This document shows, one piece after another, positions 54,362 through 62,948 of a stretch of 64,000 nucleotides of DNA. The stretch's first letter is position 1. Each line of letters starts with the position of its first letter. Where the stretch lies: NCBI RefSeq assembly GCF_000308475.2, contig NZ_BAFT02000045.1, forward strand, positions 1-64,000. The letters run 5' to 3'. The notes below the pieces were generated by a model. That model saw nothing but the letters and a program-made list of their open reading frames with translations. It was not told the DNA's origin and did no database searches. Position numbers and translations under genes: made by a program. The stretch is from Nocardia brasiliensis NBRC 14402. GTDB taxonomy: Bacteria > Actinomycetota > Actinomycetes > Mycobacteriales > Mycobacteriaceae.

Positions 54362-55623
54362 TGGGACACGTTGATGATCGCTGGTGGCGGCCCAAGCGTG
54401 ACGAGGATGACCGAATCGTGGTCAACAGCCGCGGCAAACCGGTCATGGAGAAGACCGAACTGTTCGGCCGGGGCCTGCGCTACCGAGTTCGCTACATCGA
54501 TCCCGATGGTGTCGAGCGTTCGAAGTCGTTCCCGGACCGCGAAAAGAAGCACGCGGACGACTTCCTGATCGAGGTCGAATCCGACAAGCGCGAGGGCAAA
54601 TACATCGACCCGCGCGCCTCCCGAAAGACCTTTCGGCAACAAGCCGAAAGCTGGTACACAGCTCTGCCGCCCGATCCGGCCACGCGCGAGATCATACGAT
54701 CACGTCTCGAACATCGGATCTACCCGCAGCTGGGCAGCAAGACGTTCGTGGACATCGAAAAGCCCTCCACCATAAGGGATTTCGTAGCCTGGATGGACGA
54801 GGAGAAGTTATCTGACAATTACCAGTCGGCAATCTTCACCATCGTGTCGTCAGTGTGCGATTCGGCCGTGGACGACAAGGTGATTCGCAAGAATCCGTGC
54901 AAGGCGAAGACGGTTCGTCGGCCGGTCGCTCGTAGCCCGAAGATCGTTATTTGGTCCGAAGACAAGCTACGCGCCGTTCAAGATGCGCTCATGGAACGGT
55001 TCCAAGTAGTCGTATCGCTCGGGGCTGGAGCGGGACTCCGGCAAGGCGAGATTCTCGGGTTCTCCCCCGACGACGTGAACCGCACTACCGGCGAGATCAG
55101 CGTTGAACGGCAGATCAAGACCGTGAAGGGAGTGATGATGTTCGCGCTACCCAAAGGCGGTAAGACGCGCACCGTGCCGGTTGCAGAAAGCGTGCTCACT
55201 TCCATCGAAGAGCACGAAAAGCGTTTCCCCGCAGTCCTTGTCACGCTGCCGTGGGGTAAGCCAGACGGCGAGCTGGTGACTGTTCGGCTGCTCATGACCG
55301 GAGAAGGCGGGCGGCTGTACACCGGTGACCTTTTCACGAAAGTCGTGTGGCAGGCGGCGTTCCGAGTCGGCGGAATCGAGTACCGGGGCCGCGGCGACGG
55401 CATGCATGCCTTGCGCCACTTCTTCGCGTCGATCTTGCTTGCCGACGGATGCTCGATCAAAGAACTCGCGGAGTTCCTGGGCCACAACGATCCCGGCTTC
55501 ACGTTGCGGACCTACACACACCTGGTGCCCTCGAGCTATGCACGAGCGCGTAAAGCGATCGATCGGGTGTTCCGGTCTATCCACTCCCCACGGCCTGTAG
55601 ACGGCCTGGACGCGGAGAAGTAG
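54361..55623 (+). CDS. int: Tyrosine site-specific integrase
   Basis: 420 residues. The N-terminal arm-binding and core-binding domains are followed by the catalytic domain with R227 (GLRQGE), H349-x-x-R352-H (HALRH), H375 and the nucleophile Y385 (RTYTHL). It recombines attP with the fadE25 attB. The last codons (PRPVDGL) overlap the right arm-type repeat 55587-55609, so protein-coding and site functions share DNA. It converges with the rebuilt fadE25 (30-bp gap, no obvious hairpin between). Confidence 0.94.
   Translation: MGHVDDRWWRPKRDEDDRIVVNSRGKPVMEKTELFGRGLRYRVRYIDPDGVERSKSFPDREKKHADDFLIEVESDKREGKYIDPRASRKTFRQQAESWYTALPPDPATREIIRSRLEHRIYPQLGSKTFVDIEKPSTIRDFVAWMDEEKLSDNYQSAIFTIVSSVCDSAVDDKVIRKNPCKAKTVRRPVARSPKIVIWSEDKLRAVQDALMERFQVVVSLGAGAGLRQGEILGFSPDDVNRTTGEISVERQIKTVKGVMMFALPKGGKTRTVPVAESVLTSIEEHEKRFPAVLVTLPWGKPDGELVTVRLLMTGEGGRLYTGDLFTKVVWQAAFRVGGIEYRGRGDGMHALRHFFASILLADGCSIKELAEFLGHNDPGFTLRTYTHLVPSSYARARKAIDRVFRSIHSPRPVDGLDAEK
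55587..55609. repeat. Arm-type repeat, right (23 bp)
   Basis: Exact copy of 43943-43965, inside the 3' end of the integrase gene and 54 bp from the attR core. Candidate integrase arm site. Confidence 0.75.
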
Positions 55624-55653
55624 CGGATGCGGAACACCCGACCGATCTGGAAA

Positions 55654-56814
55654 TCAGCCCCTGAGCAGGGCGCGGCTCATGACGACGCGCTGGATCTGGT
55701 TGGTGCCCTCGTAGATCTGGGTGATCTTGGCGTCGCGCATCATGCGCTCCACCGGGAAGTCGGTGGTGTAGCCGGCGCCGCCGAAGAGCTGGACGGCGTT
55801 GGTGGTGACCTCCATGGCCACGTCGGAGGCGAAGCACTTGGCGGCGGCGGAGATGAAGCCGAGGTTCTTCTCGCCGCGCTCGGCGCGGGCGGCGGAGGTG
55901 TAGACCATGAGGCGGGCGGCCTCGATCTTCATCGCCATGTCGGCGAGCATGAACTCGGTGTTCTGGAAGCTGGCGATGGTCTTGCCGAACTGCTTGCGGT
56001 CCTTGGTGTAGGCGATCGCGGCGTCCAGCGCACCCTGGGCGATGCCGACAGCCTGCGCGCCGATGGTCGGGCGGGTGTGGTCGAGGGTCTGCAGCGCGGT
56101 CTTGAAACCGGTGCCCGGCTCGCCGACGATCCGGTCACCCGGCACCCGGCAGTTCTCGAAATACAGTTCGGCCGTGGGCGATCCCTTGATGCCGAGCTTG
56201 TGCTCGAGCGGGCCGACGACGAAACCCTCGTCGTCCTTGTGCACCAGGAAGGCCGAAATACCGTTGGCGCCCTTGTCCGCATCGGTCACCGCCATGACGG
56301 TGTACCAGGAAGACTTGCCGCCGTTGGTGATCCAACACTTGGAGCCGTTGAGGATCCAGTCCTCGCCCTCCTGCTTGGCCCGGGTGCGCATGCTCGCGGC
56401 ATCCGAACCGGCCTCGCGCTCGGACAGCGCGTAGGAGGCCATCTCGCCGTTGACGATATCGGGCAGCACCTGCTGCTTGAGTTCCTCGGAACCGTTGAGG
56501 ATCAGGCCCATGGTGCCGAGCTTGTTGACCGCGGGGATGAGCGAGGAGGAACCGCAGACGCGCGCGACCTCCTCGATCACGATGCAGGTGGCGACGGAGT
56601 CCGCGCCCTGGCCGCCGTACGCCTCAGGCACGTGCACCGCGTTGAAGCCCGCCGCGTTCAGCGCGGACAGCGCCTCCTCGGGGAAGCGGGAGTTACCGTC
56701 GACGTCCTTGGCGTGCGGAGCGATCTCCTTCTCCGCCAGCCCGCGGATGGCCGCACGCAGTTCGTCGTGGAAGTCCTCGAGCTGGAACAGGTTGAAATCG
56801 GGGTTTCCCGCCAT
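55654..56814 (-). CDS. fadE25: Acyl-CoA dehydrogenase, 3' end rebuilt by the element
   Basis: 386 residues from ATG 56814 (GGAGTGAG upstream). Motifs: YALSEREAGSDAASMRT (FAD/substrate), WITNGG, and the C-terminal signature QIYEGTNQIQR with catalytic Glu369. It oxidises acyl-CoA to enoyl-CoA with FAD. The last 64 bp before the element are the attR core; the element replaces the native ending ALLR-stop with ALLRG-stop. The order fadE25 - purE - purK - GtrA - PH protein - BirA matches the mycobacterial Rv3274c region, the basis for the symbol. Confidence 0.94.
   Translation of the reverse strand: MAGNPDFNLFQLEDFHDELRAAIRGLAEKEIAPHAKDVDGNSRFPEEALSALNAAGFNAVHVPEAYGGQGADSVATCIVIEEVARVCGSSSLIPAVNKLGTMGLILNGSEELKQQVLPDIVNGEMASYALSEREAGSDAASMRTRAKQEGEDWILNGSKCWITNGGKSSWYTVMAVTDADKGANGISAFLVHKDDEGFVVGPLEHKLGIKGSPTAELYFENCRVPGDRIVGEPGTGFKTALQTLDHTRPTIGAQAVGIAQGALDAAIAYTKDRKQFGKTIASFQNTEFMLADMAMKIEAARLMVYTSAARAERGEKNLGFISAAAKCFASDVAMEVTTNAVQLFGGAGYTTDFPVERMMRDAKITQIYEGTNQIQRVVMSRALLRG
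55664..55727. repeat. attR core (64-bp direct repeat)
   Basis: Identical to 43776-43839. On the coding strand of fadE25 it covers the codons from ITQIYEG to RALL, so both copies keep the conserved catalytic segment. Confidence 0.93.
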
Positions 56815-56871
56815 GGGGCTCACTCCTGGTCGTCGGTACATGCCGGCACTGCTCGGGCATTGCCGCACTTC

Positions 56872-56951
56872 GGCACTCGGTGCCATATCGGGATCCAGTG
56901 TACGCCTACACGGCGTCCCAACGTGCGGATATCTTCTGGCACTCAGTGTCA
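56872..56951. promoter_or_regulatory. Two matching palindromic operators upstream of fadE25
   Basis: GGCACTCGGTGCCA (56872-56885) and GGCACTCAGTGTCA (56938-56951) share 12 of 14 positions, are each self-complementary, and start 66 bp apart. They lie between the tetR stop and the fadE25 start, so the TetR encoded next door is the likely binder. Confidence 0.65.
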
Positions 56952-56973
56952 GATTGGTCGCACTGGGCCCGGT

Positions 56974-57654
56974 TCAGAGACTACCGAGTTTGCGCGCCAC
57001 CAGATCGGCGACCTGCCGAGGCGGGGTGTCGCGCGGAAACACCGCGACCACCAGTTCGTCGGCCGCCGTCCGCCTGCCGTCGCCGCGCGGGATGGCCGCG
57101 AGTTCCACGCGCAGGTCCGCGGCACCGGCGTCGGATTCGCCGCGCACCATCCGGCGCAGCAGGTAGTTGTGCGTCGCGGTGACCGCGGCCGTGTACTGCA
57201 CCCGGGCCAGGTCGGGCACCTCCGGCAGGCGTTCCCGCAGGTAGTCGGTGAACAGCCGCTCGTACCGGAAGACCGTCACGATCTCCCGCTCGCGCAGCGC
57301 GGGGACCCGCCGCACCACCTGATACCGCCGCGCCGCGATCTCACGCCACTGGGTGAACCGCACGAAGACCTGGACCACGGCCTCGCACACGATCTCCCAC
57401 GGATCCCCCGGCGTGGCCGCCAGGAACTCGGCCGCCCGCGCCAGCTGCGATTCGTGATCGGCGAAGATCACGTCCTCTTTCGAGCGGAACTGCCGGAAGA
57501 ACGTGCGCCGCGAGATCCCCGCCGCCTCCGCGATCTCGTCCACCGTCGTCGCCTCGTACCCCTTCTCGGCGAACAACCGCAACGCCTGATCGACCACCGC
57601 CAGCCGAAACTCCGCGTTGTCCTCCCCCCGCACCCGCCCCTCACCAGTAGTCAC
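56974..57654 (-). CDS. TetR-family regulator next to fadE25
   Basis: 226 residues from GTG 57654. HTH: VDQALRLFAEKGYEATTVDEIAE, then AGISRRTFFRQFRSKEDVIF. The ligand domain has RYQVVRRVPALREREIVTVFRYERL, shared by regulators found near fatty-acid genes in mycolic-acid bacteria. Upstream of fadE25 on the same strand with a 159-bp gap containing the two operators. Confidence 0.92.
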   Translation of the reverse strand: MTTGEGRVRGEDNAEFRLAVVDQALRLFAEKGYEATTVDEIAEAAGISRRTFFRQFRSKEDVIFADHESQLARAAEFLAATPGDPWEIVCEAVVQVFVRFTQWREIAARRYQVVRRVPALREREIVTVFRYERLFTDYLRERLPEVPDLARVQYTAAVTATHNYLLRRMVRGESDAGAADLRVELAAIPRGDGRRTAADELVVAVFPRDTPPRQVADLVARKLGSL

Positions 57655-57710
57655 CAACCAACCGTAGCGAGCCGCGGGCCCCGGCGAGCGCCGCGACGTT
57701 CGCGGATCGT

Positions 57711-58211
57711 TCAGCCGAGGAGTTTGGTGCGTAGGGCCTCGTCTTTGTCGAGGACCATTTGTTCGAGGGCGGCTTGGAACTGTTCCATGCGGGTGCGCAG
57801 GGCGGGGTCGTGGGCGGCGAGGATGCGGACGGCGAGCAGGCCCGCGTTGCGGGCGCCGCCGATGGAGACGGTGGCGACCGGGACGCCCGCGGGCATCTGG
57901 ACGATGGAGAGCAGCGAGTCCATGCCGTCGAGGTACTTCAGCGGGACGGGGACGCCGATGACGGGCAGTGCGGTCGCGGAGGCCACCATGCCGGGCAGAT
58001 GGGCGGCGCCGCCCGCACCGGCGATGATGACCTGGAGGCCGCGGCCCGCGGCCTCGCGCGCGTAGTCGAGCATCCGCTGCGGGGTGCGGTGCGCCGAGAC
58101 GACCCCGACCTCGAACCGAATCCCGAACTCCGCCAGCGCTTCCGCGGCGGCCTCCATGGTCGGCCAGTCGGAGTCGCTGCCCATGATCAGGCCTACCTGC
58201 GGAGTGGTCAT
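57711..58211 (-). CDS. purE: N5-carboxyaminoimidazole ribonucleotide mutase
   Basis: 166 residues. [24 protein letters not shown] and [15 protein letters not shown] are the class I PurE active-site loops. Converts N5-CAIR to CAIR in purine synthesis. ATG 58211 is 13 bp after the purK stop. Confidence 0.96.
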   Translation of the reverse strand: MTTPQVGLIMGSDSDWPTMEAAAEALAEFGIRFEVGVVSAHRTPQRMLDYAREAAGRGLQVIIAGAGGAAHLPGMVASATALPVIGVPVPLKYLDGMDSLLSIVQMPAGVPVATVSIGGARNAGLLAVRILAAHDPALRTRMEQFQAALEQMVLDKDEALRTKLLG

Positions 58212-58224
58212 GCGTGCGCCTCGC

Positions 58225-59397
58225 TCACTGGTGGGGATCCCATCCGTCCGTCCATACCGCGCACGACATCCACTGCGCCGCGCGTTCGGCCTTCTCCCGC
58301 ACCTCGGCGACATCGTCGCCGAGGATGTTGATGTGCCCGATCTTGCGATCCGGGCGTTCGCCCTTGCCGTACAGGTGCACCTTCGCGTCGGGCATCCGCG
58401 CGAACAGGTGGTGCAGCCGCTCGTCCATGGTCATCGCGGGCGCCTCGGCCGCGCCGAGAATATTGGCCATCACGGTGACGGGGGCGAGCGGGCTGGTGTC
58501 GCCGAGCGGATAGTCCAGCACCGCGCGCAGATGCTGCTCGAACTGACCGGTGCGCGCGCCGTCCATCCCCCAGTGCCCGGAGTTGTGCGGCCGCATCGCC
58601 AGCTCGTTGATCAGCAGCGCGCCGTCGTGGGTTTCGAAGAGCTCCACCGCCATCGCCCCGACCACACCGAGTTCTTTGGCGAGGTTCAGCGCCAGCGTCT
58701 CCGCCTGCGCCGCCAGGTCGTCGTCGAGGTCCGGCGCGGGCGCGATCACCACCGCGCACTGGCCGTTGCGCTGCACGGTCTCGACCACCGGCCAGGTCGC
58801 GGCCTGCCCGAACGGCGAGCGCGCGACCATCGCCGACAGCTCCCGCTTCAGATCGACCTTGGCCTCGGCGAGCAACTGCACACCGTGCGCGAGCTGCTCG
58901 GTGACGATGGTGGTGGCCTCGGCCGCGGACGTGGGCATCCAGACACCGCGGCCGTCATAACCGCCACGCACCGCCTTGAGCACGACGGCCCACCCGTGCT
59001 CGGCGCCGAACCGCACCGCGTCCTCGACCGAACCGACCGGCGTGAACGCGGGCACCGGCAGGCCGAGCTCGGACAGCTTCAACCGCATGGCGAGCTTGTC
59101 CTGCGCGAACACCAGCGCCTGCGGCGGCGGCTGGACGTTCACACCCTCGGCGACCAGCGCCTCCAGATGTTCGGTGGGGACGTGCTCGTGGTCGAAGGTC
59201 AGCGCGTGCGAGCCGACCGCGGCCTTGCGCAACGCGGCCAGGTCGGTGTGACTGCCGAGCACGACCTCGGGACTGACCTGGGCGGCCGGGTCGTCGGGGC
59301 GTTCGGCGAGCACCCGTAGCCGCTGGCCGAGCGCGATGGCGGCCTGGTGCGTCATGCGCGCCAGCTGACCACCGCCGATCATGGTGACGGTGGGCAT
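58225..59397 (-). CDS. purK: N5-carboxyaminoimidazole ribonucleotide synthase
   Basis: 390 residues from ATG 59397 (ATG 59448 would add 17 residues but covers the palindrome in the divergent promoter region). ATP-grasp enzyme: [30 protein letters not shown] and the metal site [12 protein letters not shown]. Makes N5-CAIR from AIR, ATP and bicarbonate for PurE. Confidence 0.95.
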   Translation of the reverse strand: MPTVTMIGGGQLARMTHQAAIALGQRLRVLAERPDDPAAQVSPEVVLGSHTDLAALRKAAVGSHALTFDHEHVPTEHLEALVAEGVNVQPPPQALVFAQDKLAMRLKLSELGLPVPAFTPVGSVEDAVRFGAEHGWAVVLKAVRGGYDGRGVWMPTSAAEATTIVTEQLAHGVQLLAEAKVDLKRELSAMVARSPFGQAATWPVVETVQRNGQCAVVIAPAPDLDDDLAAQAETLALNLAKELGVVGAMAVELFETHDGALLINELAMRPHNSGHWGMDGARTGQFEQHLRAVLDYPLGDTSPLAPVTVMANILGAAEAPAMTMDERLHHLFARMPDAKVHLYGKGERPDRKIGHINILGDDVAEVREKAERAAQWMSCAVWTDGWDPHQ

Positions 59398-59434
59398 GCC
59401 CGAGGATTCGAAGGAACGTACTGCGTCCACGTCG

Positions 59435-59446
59435 GACAATATTGTC
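59435..59446. promoter_or_regulatory. Perfect palindrome GACAATATTGTC between purK and gtrA
   Basis: 12-bp AT-centred palindrome in the ~90-bp divergent gap; candidate operator. A TACACT hexamer (59474-59479), 7 bp before the gtrA GTG, is a plausible -10 box. Confidence 0.45.
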
Positions 59447-59486
59447 ATGTCCGGCGCAAATGACCCCGACCGGTACACTCGGCCCC

Positions 59487-60026
59487 GTGTCATTCGTCGA
59501 CGACGTGGTCCGCGTCCTCCCCAGGCCTCTCGCGAGGATCGCGTTCCGGCATCGGGAACTGATCAAGTTCGCGATCGTCGGCGCGACCACGTTCGTGATC
59601 GACAGCGGCATCTTCTACGTCCTGAAGTGGACCGTGCTGTCGGAGAAACCGGTCACCGCGAAGATCATCTCCGGCGTCATCGCCGTGATCGCGTCCTACA
59701 TCCTCAATCGGGAGTGGTCGTTCCGGAACCGGGGCGGGCGCGAACGACACCATGAGGCGCTGCTGTTCTTCGGCGTCAGCGGCGTCGGCGTGGTGCTGGC
59801 TTTCATCCCGCTGTGGATCTCCAGCTACGTGTTCGACCTGCGCCAGCCCGATGTGAGCTTCACCGTCGAGAACATCGCCGACTTCATCAGCGCCTTCATC
59901 ATCGGCAACCTGCTGCAGATGGCGTTCCGCTTCTGGGCGATGCGCCGCTGGGTGTTCCCCGACGAGATGAACGAGATCGCCGCCGAATTCGACGAGATCG
60001 TCGAAGAGCAGTTCGGCCGTAACTGA
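59487..60026 (+). CDS. GtrA-family membrane protein
   Basis: 179 residues from GTG 59487. Four hydrophobic segments; FAIVGATTFVIDSGIFYVL and the hallmark LNREWSFRNRGG. Long C-terminal acidic tail (DEMNEIAAEFDEIVEEQF). Corresponds by position to mycobacterial Rv3277. Probably helps glycan/polyprenyl-sugar translocation. Divergent from purK, convergent with the kinase. Confidence 0.92.
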   Translation: MSFVDDVVRVLPRPLARIAFRHRELIKFAIVGATTFVIDSGIFYVLKWTVLSEKPVTAKIISGVIAVIASYILNREWSFRNRGGRERHHEALLFFGVSGVGVVLAFIPLWISSYVFDLRQPDVSFTVENIADFISAFIIGNLLQMAFRFWAMRRWVFPDEMNEIAAEFDEIVEEQFGRN

Positions 60027-60043
60027 GGCCGTGCGGGCCTGAC

Positions 60044-61351
60044 TCACCGCGGTTCCGGCACCACCGAGTTCTGCGTCCGATACGCGGCCGAATTCAGGAA
60101 CACCGCGAACAGCGCGGGCCGGCGCCGCTGCAATTCCAGCCGCCCGCCGTCGGCTTCGACCAGGGCCCGCGCCAGCGCCAGCCCCACACCGGTCGAGCCG
60201 CCCGCGGAGAAGCCGCGGTCGAAGATGTGCGGCGCGAGTTCGTCCCGGATGCCGTCGCCCTCGTCGGCCACCTCCACACAGACCAGCGGATCGCGATCGA
60301 TACCAGGCCGCACCGTGCGCACCGACACCGTGCAGGTGCCGCCCCCGTGCATGAGCGCGTTGTCGACGAGCACCGCGACCGCCTCGCGCAGCCGGGAACC
60401 GGTGATCGGGGCGCGCAGCGATTCGTCGCCGATGAGCGTCAGCGTGCGACCGGCCTCGGAGAACGGGTGCGTCCATTCGGCGACCACGCCGCGCAGTTCC
60501 TCCATCACCGGCACCGGGTCCAGGTCGGCGGCGTCCTCGTCCCGCGACGCGCGGACCAGATCGTCGATCGCGTCGGTGAGCCGATCGACCTGGGCCATGG
60601 CCTCCTCGGCCTCGTGCACCACCTCGGGATCGGCGTGCGCGGACAGCTCGTCGAGCCGCAGCCGGACCGCGGTGAGCCGGCTGCGCAACTGATGGGAGAC
60701 GTCGGCGACCAGCGCGTGCTCGCGCTGCAGACGCCCGGCGATCTCCACGGTCGCCGAGTCGAGCACGTCGGAGACCCGGTCCAGTTCGGAGATGCCGTGC
60801 CGGCGCGGGTCCGGGCGAAAGTCACCCATGGCCAGTCTTGCGGCCCTGGCGGCCACGTCACGCAACGGATCGGCCACCCGCCGTGCGGTGACCACCGCGA
60901 CCGACACCGCGGCGCCCAGCGAGGCGAGCACGGCCAGCGCCACCACCGCGACGGCCTGCTGCTGCCTGGCGTGCATCGGCGCGGACGGCACCTCCAGCCG
61001 CAGCGACCCCCGCTGGCCCATGGACAGCGATTCGACCAGCGGTTCCTGCACCTCGTCCACGCCGATGTCCACCCGCGACGCGTTGTCCTGCGGGGCCGGA
61101 TAGACGATGGTGAGCTTGGCGTCCGCGGGCAGCACCGGTTCCATCGCGCGCGTGTCCAGTTCGCCGAGCACCATGCCGTCGCCGTGCTCCTGCACGATGA
61201 TCGCCGCGGCAATCCGTTCCAATTTGCTCTGCAGATCGTCGCGGGTGATGTCCTCGACCCAGAGCCAGGCCGTGTAGACGAGCGGCACGCCGAGCACCAC
61301 CGTGGTGAGCATCAGCACGGTGAGCATGGACCGCAGGATTCTGCGCCGCAC
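60044..61351 (-). CDS. Sensor histidine kinase
   Basis: 435 residues from GTG 61351. TM1 at ~8-31 (MLTVLMLTTVVLGVPLVYTAWLW by its ends), an extracytoplasmic sensor of ~100 residues, TM2 at ~133-155, a HAMP linker, the phosphorylated His in DVSHQLRSRLTAV, and the ATPase with LVDNALMHGGG, DEGDGI and STGVGLALARAL. Ligand unknown. Begins 1 bp after the response-regulator stop. Confidence 0.94.
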   Translation of the reverse strand: MRRRILRSMLTVLMLTTVVLGVPLVYTAWLWVEDITRDDLQSKLERIAAAIIVQEHGDGMVLGELDTRAMEPVLPADAKLTIVYPAPQDNASRVDIGVDEVQEPLVESLSMGQRGSLRLEVPSAPMHARQQQAVAVVALAVLASLGAAVSVAVVTARRVADPLRDVAARAARLAMGDFRPDPRRHGISELDRVSDVLDSATVEIAGRLQREHALVADVSHQLRSRLTAVRLRLDELSAHADPEVVHEAEEAMAQVDRLTDAIDDLVRASRDEDAADLDPVPVMEELRGVVAEWTHPFSEAGRTLTLIGDESLRAPITGSRLREAVAVLVDNALMHGGGTCTVSVRTVRPGIDRDPLVCVEVADEGDGIRDELAPHIFDRGFSAGGSTGVGLALARALVEADGGRLELQRRRPALFAVFLNSAAYRTQNSVVPEPR

Positions 61352-61352
61352 G

Positions 61353-62030
61353 TCAGTCGGTGTTCAGCCGGAAGCCGACACCGCGGACGGTGACGATGCG
61401 CCGCTCGGCCATCGGGCCCTCGTCGCCGATCTTGCGACGCAGCCAGGACATGTGCATGTCCAGCGTCTTGGAGCCGCGCAACTCGGCGTCGCCCCAGACC
61501 TCGCGCAGGATGGTCTCCCGCGGGACCACCTGACCGGCCCGGTCGATCAGCACCTTCAGCAACTCGTATTCCTTGTTGGCCAAACCGATCTCGGCGCCGT
61601 TCACCAGCACCCGGCGCGCGGCCGGCTCCAGCCGGATGCCGCCGACCTCCACCGTGTCGTCGCCGATTCCGCTGCGCCGCAACAGCGCTCGCACCCGCGC
61701 CAGCAGTTCGGCGAGCCGGAACGGCTTGCCGACATAGTCGTCGGCGCCCGCGTCGAGGCCGACCACGAAATCGACCTCGTCGGTGCGGGCGGTGAGCATC
61801 AGCACGGCGATGTCCGCGCCGCTGGCCCGGACCTGACGGCACACCTCCAGCCCGTCCATGCCGGGCAGGCCGAGGTCGAGGATCAGCAGATCGTGATGCC
61901 CTTCCAGGGCTCGTTCGAGCACGGCCGGACCGAAGCGCTCGACGGTCACCGAGTACCCCTCGCGCCCCAGGGCGCGCGACAACGGCGCGGCGATCGCCTC
62001 GTCGTCTTCAGCTAGCAGTACGGCCGTCAT
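61353..62030 (-). CDS. OmpR-type response regulator
   Basis: 225 residues. Receiver domain with acidic pocket (AEDDEA), phospho-acceptor Asp in LLILDLGLPGMDG, Thr/Lys in LTAR and GKPF; C-terminal winged helix with SKTLDMHMSWLRRKIGD and RGVGFRL. Pairs with the downstream kinase. Targets unknown. Confidence 0.95.
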   Translation of the reverse strand: MTAVLLAEDDEAIAAPLSRALGREGYSVTVERFGPAVLERALEGHHDLLILDLGLPGMDGLEVCRQVRASGADIAVLMLTARTDEVDFVVGLDAGADDYVGKPFRLAELLARVRALLRRSGIGDDTVEVGGIRLEPAARRVLVNGAEIGLANKEYELLKVLIDRAGQVVPRETILREVWGDAELRGSKTLDMHMSWLRRKIGDEGPMAERRIVTVRGVGFRLNTD

Positions 62031-62052
62031 ACGCCCAGGTTAACGCGAACGG

Positions 62053-62601
62053 TCATCGATAGTCGCCGCGCTCGCGCGAGTACGCGTCGCGACCGTTGTC
62101 ACCCTGCTCGACCTCGAAGACCTGGTGGTACAGCAGCGCGTGCACCCGCTGCACCGCCGGGATGTCGTCGAACTCGAGCGGCTCCGAGGACGACGATTCG
62201 ATGATGAGCGTGCCGGTGCCGAGCATCCGGTCGAACAGTCCGTGCCGGAATTGCACGCTGGAGATGCGGCTCATCGGGATGTCGATGCCGGTGTGCGTCA
62301 GCACGCCCTGCCGCACCAGCACGCGCCGGTCGGTGATGATGAAATGCGTCGACTTCCAGCCGAGAATCGGTGCGACACAACGCCATACGACGATGATCAG
62401 CCAGATCGCGAGCACCGCGATCAGCAGCGCGGTACGCGCGGTTCCCTCGGGCGCTTTGCGCGAGGCCAGGCCCCCCGCGAACCCGGCGAGTGCGGTGGCG
62501 ACGATCAGCGTCACGATCGGCCAGAAGAGCATCTTCCAGTGCGGATGACGATGCAGAATCAGCTGCTCTTCCGGCGCAAGCACATCCTCCGGATAACCCA
62601 T
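62053..62601 (-). CDS. PH-domain membrane protein
   Basis: 182 residues from ATG 62601. Two TM segments (KMLFWPIVTLIVATALAGFAG; ALLIAVLAIWLIIVVWRCV) then a bacterial PH-like domain (STHFIITDRRVLVRQGVLTHTGIDIPMSRISSVQ, shown by ends STHFII and RISSVQ). Corresponds by position to Rv3278c. Unknown function. Lies 22 bp upstream of the response regulator. Confidence 0.92.
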   Translation of the reverse strand: MGYPEDVLAPEEQLILHRHPHWKMLFWPIVTLIVATALAGFAGGLASRKAPEGTARTALLIAVLAIWLIIVVWRCVAPILGWKSTHFIITDRRVLVRQGVLTHTGIDIPMSRISSVQFRHGLFDRMLGTGTLIIESSSSEPLEFDDIPAVQRVHALLYHQVFEVEQGDNGRDAYSRERGDYR

Positions 62602-62948
62602 GGTCGAACAGTACCGCGTGCAGATGCCGAAAGGCCTGACACCGCACCGCGTCGTGCTGCACAATCATCGGTCGGCGCGGGCCGGCACCGCGTTCGCGTG
62701 CCTACCCGAAGCGCTGACCGCGCCGCCGACGCCGTGCTCGATCAGCCGCACATGCCACGCCGCAGCCGCGCCCGGAACGCCATCTCGACCCCAAAGTCGT
62801 ACGCGAACAAAGGCTCTGCTCGTATCCGTCGCCGGGCACACCGGGGAGGCACGTGTGACCAGGGATCCGCGCGGCGGTCGAAGCCGCACTGTGCCGGGCC
62901 TTACGCCGACACCGATGTCCCGCACCCGAATTCGAGTGCGGGGACCGT
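62602..62948. other. 347-bp interval without a convincing gene
   Basis: Between birA and the PH-protein gene. The only clear structure is the hairpin GTCCCGCACCCGAA / TTCGAGTGCGGGGAC at 62917-62945, ending 3 bp from the birA stop, a likely terminator and a possible short relative of the palindromic repeats at 18.7, 19.9 and 27 kb. Confidence 0.55.
62917..62945. terminator. Hairpin downstream of birA
   Basis: 14-15-bp arms with one bulge and one mismatch around an AATT centre. Contains the CCCGCACC / GTGCGGG blocks of the dispersed repeat family. Confidence 0.55.

Larger units (their letters stand above)
43776..55727. mobile_element. 11.9-kb AICE (pSAM2-type integrative and conjugative element) in fadE25
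   Basis: Bounded by 64-bp direct repeats. Contents in order: HEPN-like cargo gene; a gene-free 0.6 kb; leftward YdcF and GntR genes; a rightward 15-gene operon with unknown proteins, a DUF2637 SpdB-like protein, a TraB/FtsK translocase, a two-TM protein, a RepSA-like initiator, excisionase and integrase, the last ending 41 bp before attR. This combination (Rep + Xis + Int + single TraB + Spd-like membrane proteins + GntR) defines actinomycete AICEs that excise, replicate as circles and move double-stranded DNA. All core genes are intact, so the element may be functional. Confidence 0.95.

Noticed and set aside
43776..55727. tRNA gene as attachment site
   Set aside because: No tRNA cloverleaf at either end; the repeat matches acyl-CoA dehydrogenase codons instead.
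55627..58065. 812-residue rightward frame opposite fadE25, tetR and purE
   Set aside because: Spans three well-defined leftward genes; no motif of its own.
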